DNA of 64,000 nucleotides from Sphingomonas sanxanigenens DSM 19645 = NX02. Its GTDB lineage: Bacteria > Pseudomonadota > Alphaproteobacteria > Sphingomonadales > Sphingomonadaceae. The stretch spans positions 3,156,520 to 3,220,519 of the forward strand of contig NZ_CP006644.1 of NCBI RefSeq assembly GCF_000512205.2, in the 5' to 3' direction. This document shows, piece after piece, positions 53,077 through 62,319 of this stretch (the stretch's first letter is position 1; the number at the start of each line of letters is the position of its first letter). A program made the position numbers and the translations under genes. Under the pieces are notes generated by a model that saw nothing but the letters and a program-made list of their open reading frames with translations, did no database searches and was not told the DNA's origin.

Positions 53077-53152
53077 TGGTGGGCCCGGCAGGACTCGAAC
53101 CCGCAACCTAGCCGTTATGAGCGGCCAGCTCTAACCATTGAGCTACAGGCCC
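53077..53152 (-). tRNA. tRNA-Ile2 (anticodon CAT, lysidine-type)
   Basis: Acceptor GGGCCTG pairs with CGGGCCC (one wobble), followed by A and encoded CCA; D arm TAGCTCAATGGTTAGAGC; anticodon loop CTCATAA gives CAT; T arm GGTTCGAGTCC. The D arm and the loop match the minor isoleucine tRNA with C34 modified to lysidine by TilS, rather than initiator or elongator methionine tRNA. Lies 43 bases upstream (in its own direction) of tRNA-Pro; the two are probably co-transcribed. Confidence 0.88.
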
Positions 53153-53336
53153 CCGCGTCCGGCGCCCGCGATAGCGGAGGGCGGGCCGGCGTGGCAAGAC
53201 CAGCCATCTGAACCATCGGCTGAAATTCGATTCGGTTGCATTTGTAAGTTTAATGACGATCGGCTCGTCGCCGACCATTTGCATTCGCTCGCAACATAAT
53301 TATGCCTGTGCGCAACGTTGTGAACGGAAAGAATAG

Positions 53337-53807
53337 ATGCCTGCCCCTCATATCGATGATATCGACCGCAAGATCCTGACTGCGTTGCAGGACACCGGCC
53401 GCATGACCAATGTCGAGCTTGCCGCACGCGTTGGCCTCACCGCGCCGCCCTGCCTTCGCCGGGTCCGCGGGCTCGAGGAAGCCGGCGTGATCCGCGGCTA
53501 TCATGCCATGCTGGACCCCGCGGCGCTTGGCTATGCGATCACCGGCTTCGCGCTGGTGAGCCTTCGCAGCCAGGCCGAAGCGGATCTGCGCGCCTTCGAA
53601 GAGCATGTCGCACAGCTTCCCGAAATCCGCGAATGCCACATGCTGAGCGGCGAGATCGACTTCATCCTCAAGGTCGTCGCGCATGACCTTCAGGCATTCC
53701 AGAACTTCCTGACCACCAAGCTCACGCCCGCTCCCAACGTGGTCAACGTCAAGACCTCGCTGACGATGCGTTCGTCGAAGCTGCTGCCGGGCGTGCCCGT
53801 GGACTGA
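53337..53807 (+). CDS. Lrp/AsnC-family transcriptional regulator
   Basis: 156 residues. N-terminal helix-turn-helix: IDDIDRKILTALQDTGRMTNVELAARVGLTAPPCLRRVRGLEEAGVIRGYHAMLDPAALGY; C-terminal RAM domain: FEEHVAQLPEIRECHMLSGEIDFILKVVAHDLQAFQNFLTTKL. Amino-acid-responsive regulator, octamer or hexadecamer. Its own target is unknown; upstream contains CAACGTTG-type palindrome near 53312. Followed by a strong terminator. Confidence 0.95.
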   Translation: MPAPHIDDIDRKILTALQDTGRMTNVELAARVGLTAPPCLRRVRGLEEAGVIRGYHAMLDPAALGYAITGFALVSLRSQAEADLRAFEEHVAQLPEIRECHMLSGEIDFILKVVAHDLQAFQNFLTTKLTPAPNVVNVKTSLTMRSSKLLPGVPVD

Positions 53808-53813
53808 TCGACG

Positions 53814-53849
53814 ACGACGCCCCCGAACCTGCAGGTTCGGGGGCGTCGT
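53814..53849. terminator. 16-bp perfect rho-independent-type hairpin
   Basis: ACGACGCCCCCGAACC, loop TGCA, GGTTCGGGGGCGTCGT followed by TTT. Lies six bases after the lrp stop and before the convergent helical-repeat gene. Confidence 0.85.
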
Positions 53850-53870
53850 TTCGCGTCGATCGCTAAGCGA

Positions 53871-55154
53871 TCAGTTGCCGGTCGGGGCTGCCGAGGCGGT
53901 GGCGCCGCCGCCACGCTGATCGAGATACAGCGTCCAGTAGGACACCAGCGGGCCGCGCGGGCCGCTGGCATTGACCTGCGCAAACGCCTCGCGGGCGCCG
54001 GCGATATTGCCCGAACGCACCGAGGCGATGCCGATACGGGTGTTGATCGTGTCCTTGTCGGTCGCGCCCTTCTGCAGCGCGATCTTGTAGAGCGGGATCG
54101 CGCGCGCATCCTCGCCATAGCCCATCAGCGCATCCGCGGTTCCCGAGGCGACGCGGAAGTTGTTGGACGTGCTGGCTTCGCGCTCGGCCGCGGCGAGTTC
54201 CTTCTTGTCCGCCGCGATCTTCGAGCTCGCCTGCGTATAGACGTCCGAAATCGCCTGATTGCTCGTGTTGAGCATGCCACCGGCCTTGCCCTCGTCGATC
54301 ACCGACTTGGCCTCGCCATAGATGCCGCGCTCGAACGCCGAATTGGCATATTCGAAATAGTCGCGCTCACCCGCGAGCGACTTGGTGAGCCGCATCAGGC
54401 GCATCAGGTCCAGCATCGACTGGTTGTCGAGGTTGGTATTGTCGCGATAGATCACCAGCGCGGTGCGCCAGTTCTCCGGGGTCGGGAAGGCCTGCACGTT
54501 GAGGCGCGTCCACTTGGCCACCTCCGGCATCAGCTTCGCCTGATAGGCGATCGAGATGCCCCGCTTGTACCATTCCTCCGGCACCGGCTTGCCGGCCGCC
54601 TTCTCCGCGGCGATCGCCTTTTCGATATAGCCGAGGCCCTGCGGCGCGGCGCCCGAATTGGCGTTCGCCTCAGCGAGCAGCAGATAGAGGTCGGTGCCGG
54701 TGTAGCCGGCCTGCTCGGCCTCGGTCAGCAGCGCCTTGGACTTGGCATAGTCCTTCTTGTCGTACGCGAACTTGCCTGCGTAGAACTTGAACTTCGGCAG
54801 ATCGGCGGCCGGCACGCGGCCGCTGTCGATCATCGCGGTGATCGCCTCGGACTGGACGGCCTCGTCCTTCGACTGCAGGCCGATCTGCAGCAGGATCTGC
54901 GCCGACACATATTTTTCGTCCGGGTTCTTCGCGAGCGCCGCAGCCTCGGTGATCTTCGCCTTGGCCGTCGCGAGGTCGTTTGCCGCGAGCGCAGCCTGCG
55001 CCTCGCCAGCCGGTTTGCGGAACTCGTTGCTCATCTCGAGCTTCGGGCCCTCTTCCTTCTTTTCCTTCTTGGCGGCAGTCGCCGGCGCGCCGAGCATCGC
55101 GACGCCACCCAGCGCAAGCGCGGTCGCCATCGCCGCTTTCGAAATCAGCTTCAT
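53871..55154 (-). CDS. Exported helical-repeat (TPR-like) protein
   Basis: 427 residues with a signal peptide (MKLISKAAMATALALGGVAMLGAPATAA) and then a Lys/Glu-rich start. The rest is a chain of about nine helical pairs of TPR/SEL1 type, for example FKFYAGKFAYDKKDYAKSKALLTEAEQAGY, LLAEANANSGAAPQGLGYIEKAIAA, YEYANSAFERGIYGEAKSVIDEG. A scaffold function in the envelope is likely; the partner is unknown. The same kind of protein is common in sphingomonads. Start at 55154. Confidence 0.8.
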   Translation of the reverse strand: MKLISKAAMATALALGGVAMLGAPATAAKKEKKEEGPKLEMSNEFRKPAGEAQAALAANDLATAKAKITEAAALAKNPDEKYVSAQILLQIGLQSKDEAVQSEAITAMIDSGRVPAADLPKFKFYAGKFAYDKKDYAKSKALLTEAEQAGYTGTDLYLLLAEANANSGAAPQGLGYIEKAIAAEKAAGKPVPEEWYKRGISIAYQAKLMPEVAKWTRLNVQAFPTPENWRTALVIYRDNTNLDNQSMLDLMRLMRLTKSLAGERDYFEYANSAFERGIYGEAKSVIDEGKAGGMLNTSNQAISDVYTQASSKIAADKKELAAAEREASTSNNFRVASGTADALMGYGEDARAIPLYKIALQKGATDKDTINTRIGIASVRSGNIAGAREAFAQVNASGPRGPLVSYWTLYLDQRGGGATASAAPTGN

Positions 55155-55372
55155 GCCAGTCAGTCTCCTTGAACATGCCCGCGAGGGCGGCGCTAACCCT
55201 TTGGCGGTCTGCTAATCCGGCCGTGCGAACCGCACAAGCCAAACCGCCCAAAACCCATGTCGCGCGCCCCGCGTATCGCACCGCCTTGCCTCATGCGCGC
55301 TGAACCATCCTTGAACCGTTCCCCCGCAACCGCTTGCCCGCACGACGACCGCCGTCTAAGGCCCGCGCCTCC

Positions 55373-56128
55373 ATGCTTGCCATAATCTCTCCCGCCAAAA
55401 CGCTCGATTACGCCAAACCGTTTCCTCCGGTCGATGAAACTGCGCCACGCTTCGTCGAACAGACGGCGGCGCTCGCCGCCGGCGCCGCCACGCTGACCGT
55501 GCCGACACTGCGCAGGCTGATGCGCATCTCGGAACCGCTCGCGACGTTGAACGCGGAGCGCTATCGCGATTTCCATCGCCAGCCGACCCGCCCCGCGATC
55601 TACGCCTTCGCCGGAGACGTCTATACCGGCTTCGAGGCACGCAGCCTCGGCGCGGAAGCGATCGGCTTCGCGCAGGATCATCTGCGCATCCTTTCGGGGC
55701 TCTACGGCCTGTTGCGCCCGCTCGACGCGATCCGCCCCTACCGGTTGGAGATGGGCACGCGCTGGGCGGTGGGCAGCGCCGATCTCTACGGCTTCTGGGG
55801 AAACCGCATCGCCGACCGGCTGGCCGAGGACGCCCGCGCGCAGGGTTCGGGCGTGGTGATCAACCTCGCCAGCAAGGAATATTGGGGCGCCGTCGAGGGC
55901 CGGCTGCCCGGCGACATCCGCGTCGTCACGATCGACTTCCGCGAACAGGGGCCCCAGGGCCTGCGCTTCAACAGCTTCGGCGCCAAGCGCGCCCGCGGCA
56001 TGATGGCGCGCTATGTGTGCGAGCACCACCATGCCGATCCGCAAGCGCTCAAGGGCTTCGACATCGACGGCTATGCCTTCGATCCGGAAGGCTCCACCGA
56101 CGACCTCTGGCGCTTCGTCCGCCGCTGA
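55373..56128 (+). CDS. yaaA: YaaA (DUF328) peroxide-stress protein
   Basis: 251 residues: MLAIISPAKTLDYAKPFP, ETAPRFVEQTAALA, PAIYAFAGDVYTGFEARSLGAEAIGFAQDHLRILSGLYGLLRPLDAIRPYRLEMGTRW, VVINLASKEYWGAV, TIDFREQGPQGLRFNSFGAKRARGMMARYV. In E. coli YaaA lowers intracellular free iron during peroxide stress and binds DNA. It is separated from gyrA by a 135-bp gap containing a strong palindrome. Confidence 0.95.
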   Translation: MLAIISPAKTLDYAKPFPPVDETAPRFVEQTAALAAGAATLTVPTLRRLMRISEPLATLNAERYRDFHRQPTRPAIYAFAGDVYTGFEARSLGAEAIGFAQDHLRILSGLYGLLRPLDAIRPYRLEMGTRWAVGSADLYGFWGNRIADRLAEDARAQGSGVVINLASKEYWGAVEGRLPGDIRVVTIDFREQGPQGLRFNSFGAKRARGMMARYVCEHHHADPQALKGFDIDGYAFDPEGSTDDLWRFVRR

Positions 56129-56163
56129 GGGCCACCGCGCTGCCGCCTGCAGCCAACGCTATC

Positions 56164-56197
56164 CGCGCGCGTGTACGCGCGCACGCGTACACGCGCG
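56164..56197. promoter_or_regulatory. 34-bp alternating purine-pyrimidine palindrome upstream of gyrA
   Basis: Every base from 56164 to 56197 alternates pyrimidine-purine (mostly CG and TA/CA steps), and 56166-56179 pairs perfectly with 56184-56197 around CGCA (14-bp stem, arm CGCGCGTGTACGCG). Such a tract can flip to Z-DNA or extrude as a cruciform when the DNA is negatively supercoiled. It is 67 bases before the gyrA start. Confidence 0.7.
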
Positions 56198-56263
56198 ACT
56201 GGTATTCCCCTTCCCGGTCGGCTAGAGCGTCATCATTCCATCACATAACCCGAAAGCACGGCC

Positions 56264-59005
<2,742 letters not shown>

Positions 59006-59011
59006 TTTTCC

Positions 59012-59030
59012 CCTTCCGCAAGCGGGAAGG
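59012..59030. repeat. CCTTCCGC-AA-GCGGGAAGG hairpin element
   Basis: A copy of the element at 35659-35680, with one base missing in the left arm, in the gap after gyrA. May act as a terminator for gyrA; no U-tract. Confidence 0.45.
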
Positions 59031-59113
59031 CGTGCGGCTGGACACTTTACGCGCCGTCTTCGTCATGCTGAGGGGGCGCGGATTGCCCAAGCCATGACGA
59101 GGCAGACGACCGG

Positions 59114-60220
59114 ATGACGCTTCCCGACACCGCCTACAAGGTGCTGACCGCCGACCAGTGGGCTGCGTTCGAGTCCGCCGGCGCATTCGACGGTGCCCCG
59201 GTGGATCATGCCGATGGCTATATCCACCTCTCCGCCGCCGATCAGCTCCAAGGCACGCTCGACAAGCATTTCGCCGGCCAGTCCGGCCTCGCGGTGCTGA
59301 CGATCGACCTCGCGCTGCTCGGCGACACCGTGCGCTGGGAGGAATCGCGCGGCGGCGCGCTGTTTCCGCACGTCTATGGCGTGCTGCCGATCGCGGCGGT
59401 GCGCGGCGTGGAGACGGGACGTTCGGTCGCGGCGCGAATCGAACCCTCAGCCGCGGCGGTGCCACCACCCTCCGCGCCCAAGCCCAATTCCAAGCTGGTG
59501 CCGAAGAAGCCCTTGCTGATGAAGTTCGGCAAATGGGCGCAGCCTCGGGTCAATGCGCTGATCGGCAGATCATCGAAGGTCGGCGACAAGCCCTTCCACG
59601 ACAAGGCGGATTTCCCCTGGATCGCGCGGCTGGAGGCGAACTGGGAGACGATCCGCGCCGAGGCCGCGGCAGTGCTGGGCGATCTGGAGAAGGTGCCGCC
59701 GCTCGCCGCGATCTCTCCCGATCACCGCCGGATCGCGCCGGCGGGTAAGTGGCGATCCTATTTCTTCCAGGGCTATGGCTATCGCGTCGAGGCCAATTGC
59801 GCCGCCTGCCCGAAAACGGCAGCGTTGCTCGCCGAGGTGCCCGAGATCAACTCGGCCTTGTTCTCGATTCTGCTGCCCGGCACCCACATCCCCGCGCATA
59901 CCGGCGTGACCAAGGCGATCCTCGTCTGCCATCTCGCGCTGCAGGTGCCGCGCAAGGCGGAAGACTGCCGCATGCGCGTGGCCGATCAACAGGTGAACTG
60001 GCGCGAGGGCGAGGCCTTCGTGTTCGACGACATCTACCAGCACGAGGTCTGGAACGACACCGACGAGACCCGGATCATCCTGCTCGTGCAGTTCCGGCGC
60101 CCGGTGGGGCTGCTCGGCCGGCTGGTCGGCGGCGCGTTCCTGAAGGGCGTGCGCCACTCGCGCTTCGTACAGGAAGCGCGGCAGGGGCTGACCGACTGGT
60201 CCGAGCGGGCGATGGCCTGA
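59114..60220 (+). CDS. DUF952-aspartyl/asparaginyl beta-hydroxylase fusion
   Basis: 368 residues. Residues 1-105 are DUF952 (YKVLTADQWAAFESAGAF, DHADGYIHLSAADQL, LTIDLALLGDTVRWEESRGGALFPHVYG). After a Pro/Ala-rich linker (residues about 110-130), residues 150-335 are an AspH-type 2-oxoglutarate/iron oxygenase: FFQGYGYRVEANCAACPKTAALLAEVPEIN, SILLPGTHIPAHTGVTKAILVCHLAL, and FDDIYQHEVWNDTDETRIILLVQFRRP with the second iron His in YQHEVWN. AspH enzymes hydroxylate Asp or Asn side chains, or act on lipid A in some bacteria; the substrate is unknown. DUF952 has no known function but resembles ligand-binding small domains. Both domains are complete and in one frame. Confidence 0.9.
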   Translation: MTLPDTAYKVLTADQWAAFESAGAFDGAPVDHADGYIHLSAADQLQGTLDKHFAGQSGLAVLTIDLALLGDTVRWEESRGGALFPHVYGVLPIAAVRGVETGRSVAARIEPSAAAVPPPSAPKPNSKLVPKKPLLMKFGKWAQPRVNALIGRSSKVGDKPFHDKADFPWIARLEANWETIRAEAAAVLGDLEKVPPLAAISPDHRRIAPAGKWRSYFFQGYGYRVEANCAACPKTAALLAEVPEINSALFSILLPGTHIPAHTGVTKAILVCHLALQVPRKAEDCRMRVADQQVNWREGEAFVFDDIYQHEVWNDTDETRIILLVQFRRPVGLLGRLVGGAFLKGVRHSRFVQEARQGLTDWSERAMA

Positions 60221-60229
60221 CCCGCGCGG

Positions 60230-60667
60230 TCAAATCATCAGATCGACGATCTCGGCGTCGGGCGCCATGGCTTTCACCAGCAAACTGCGGTGGCACATGC
60301 CGGGGTCGCGCTCGAAGCAGAGCAAGGCGCTGGGGCGCTCGGCGGCGAGTTCCAGCATCTGCGCGGCCTGCACCTGCGCCTCGGGCAGGTCGAGTTGCCC
60401 CGCATAGACGCGCTCCAGCCCGGCGTGATTGCCCTTGCGCGCCGCTTCGCGCCCTTCCGGCGGCGTACCCAATGCCTTCAGATGGACATAGGCGATGCCG
60501 GCCGCCTTCAGCCCCGCCGCGAGGACATTCTTCGAGAAGCCCGGCTTGCGCGACAAGGGTACCGCGCGCACGTCGATCACCTGCTCGACGCCCGCCTGCT
60601 GGAGGGTGGCGACGAACTGGTCCTGCGTGGCGCCTTCATAGCCGATGGTGAAGATGCGGGTTGGCAT
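60230..60667 (-). CDS. DUF488 family protein
   Basis: 145 residues: RIFTIGYEGATQDQFVATLQQAGVEQVIDVRAVPLSRKPGFSKNVLAAGLKAAGIAYVHLKALGTPPEGREA, ending with LLCFERDPGMCHRSLLVKAM, the conserved CxxxxxxCHR-type region of this family. Function unknown; often a small single-domain protein next to unrelated genes. Lies nine bases after the convergent AspH gene. Confidence 0.93.
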   Translation of the reverse strand: MPTRIFTIGYEGATQDQFVATLQQAGVEQVIDVRAVPLSRKPGFSKNVLAAGLKAAGIAYVHLKALGTPPEGREAARKGNHAGLERVYAGQLDLPEAQVQAAQMLELAAERPSALLCFERDPGMCHRSLLVKAMAPDAEIVDLMI

Positions 60668-60687
60668 GAGGGGAAGGTATCACGCCC

Positions 60688-61670
60688 CTATCCCTTCGTC
60701 GCCTCCATGATCGCCGTGCGGGCTTCGGCGACCGCCGCGGCCTCCATCTTTTTGCCCTCGGCGATCTCGTCGGCGAGGCCCATCAGCTTGAGGCCGGTGA
60801 CCGAGCCGGTTTCGGCCTCTTCCTTCACCGTCACGCCCCCGTGCGCGACGATCGCCGCGTCCCATGCCTTGCGGACCTCGCCCCAATAGGCCTTGGTCTT
60901 CGCCCAATACGCATCGCCGGCCGAAACCTTGTAGCCGTCGAACCTCTCATAGGTGTTGAGCAGCGATTCCTGCACGATCGGGGTCAGCTTGCCCGCGACC
61001 ATCCCCAGCTTGATATTGTCCTGCCAGTGGATCCAGCCGGTCGGTGTCGGCGAGTGGCGGTTGATCGCCTGATAGCGATCGTAAACCGGTTTGCGCACCG
61101 CATCCCGCCGGGCGAGCGGTCTCAAGGTCCAGTTGCTGCGCCAGCGCGGCACCCCGCCTTCCCCCGTCCATTCGCCCCAGCCGCCATAGCGTGGCGAATC
61201 GTCGGTCTGCCACACGGTCTGCGACCAGCGGCCCTTGCGGAAGCGCTCGGGCACCGTCTCGAGCTTCCACTGGTTGGGGCCAGCGTAAACCAGCACGTCG
61301 GCCGGCTCATAAACCCAATCCTGTCGCCAATGCTTGATGATCAAGGTCTGGCCGCCATGTTCGGCAACGAGGATATGCTGCAGCACGATCTTGCGGCCGC
61401 TGTCCTCGACCAGCCGCACGATCTCATGCCCGCCCGAAATCTTGGGCTCGATCGGCTCGTAGCCGGCGAGCCAGGGCGTGGTCTCGCGCATGTCGAAGGT
61501 GACCTTGTAATTGCCCGCCATCGCCAGGATGTGCGCGCGATCCGCCTCGAACTTGGCCTTTTCGACATCGACGGAGCCCGCGGCGGCCGCGGGCTGGGCG
61601 CCGGCCGGCGCGGTCGCGACGACGCGAGGGGCAACAGCGCCGCCAGCACCAGGGCGCGAGGCAGAATCAT
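60688..61670 (-). pseudogene. DUF6607-family protein with apparent frameshift in the signal peptide
   Basis: The mature domain (VDVEKAKFEADRAHILAMAGNYKVTFDMRET, DWVYEPADVLVYAGPNQWKLE, RRDAVRKPVYDRYQAINRHSPTPTGWIHWQDNIKLG, YERFDGYKVSAGDAYW) fits the DUF6607 family, but its frame contains no signal peptide and no plausible start near its N-terminus. The start at 61670 (MILPRALVLAALLPLA) is in another frame and is a good signal peptide; it runs out of frame after about 61625. One extra C in the CCCC run at 61628-61631 (coding strand) would join them as LLPPRVVATAPAGAQP. This is either a recent frameshift mutation or a sequencing error in a homopolymer. Confidence 0.75.
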
Positions 61671-61926
61671 GATCTCGGTCTCCGATCAACAATTGCGAGT
61701 GCGTATCAAAAGCGACCACTCGACAAAAGAGCGATCTTGCGGCGACGCGAGGATTCTGCCTCGCAACTGCAGCACGAAATCGATCAAGAGCGCGGCACAT
61801 CCCGGCAAGAGAAGCGTCAGTACGTCTTCGCAACTGCGAAACAGCCTTGCGCGCGGCGGGCGGTTCGGCATGATGAGCGAAAGACGCCGCTACCGAGCGT
61901 CCTGCCAGCAAGATGGGGACCGTGAA

Positions 61927-62298
61927 TTGACTCTCTCCGTGCGCGTGCCGCTCGCCGTGGCACTCCTCGTCGCAGCCTCCGCCGCGTTTGCGGCGCCCGC
62001 GCCGAACGGCAGCATGATCTTCCGCCAGCGCTGCCAGATGTGCCACGTCACCGCCCCCAAGCAGAAGGCCGGGCTCGGCCCCAATCTGGCGGGCGTGCTC
62101 GGCCGCAAGGCGGCGAGCACCGAATTCCTCTATTCGCCGGCGCTGAAGGGGTCGGCGCTGAAGTGGGACAAGCCGACGCTCGACAAGTTCCTCGCGGGCC
62201 CGACCAGGATGGTCCCGGGCACGCGCATGATGATCGCCGTCGGCAACCCGGCGGATCGCGCCGCGCTCGTCGACTATCTCGCGACGCTGAAGAAATAG
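61927..62298 (+). CDS. Class I cytochrome c, periplasmic
   Basis: 123 residues from the TTG at 61927 (TLSVRVPLAVALLVAASAAFAA as signal peptide), with GGGGA seven bases upstream; an ATG at 61873 would add a charged N-terminus. The haem site is CQMCH at about residues 36-40; the axial Met is probably in TRMVPGTRMMIAVG. It is a short c2/c550-like electron carrier (GPNLAGVLGRKAAS, LDKFLAGPTRMVPGTRM, DYLATLKK). Adjacent genes give no electron-transfer partner. Confidence 0.9.
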   Translation: MTLSVRVPLAVALLVAASAAFAAPAPNGSMIFRQRCQMCHVTAPKQKAGLGPNLAGVLGRKAASTEFLYSPALKGSALKWDKPTLDKFLAGPTRMVPGTRMMIAVGNPADRAALVDYLATLKK

Positions 62299-62319
62299 CG
62301 CGCAGCCCCTGCCCCGCGG

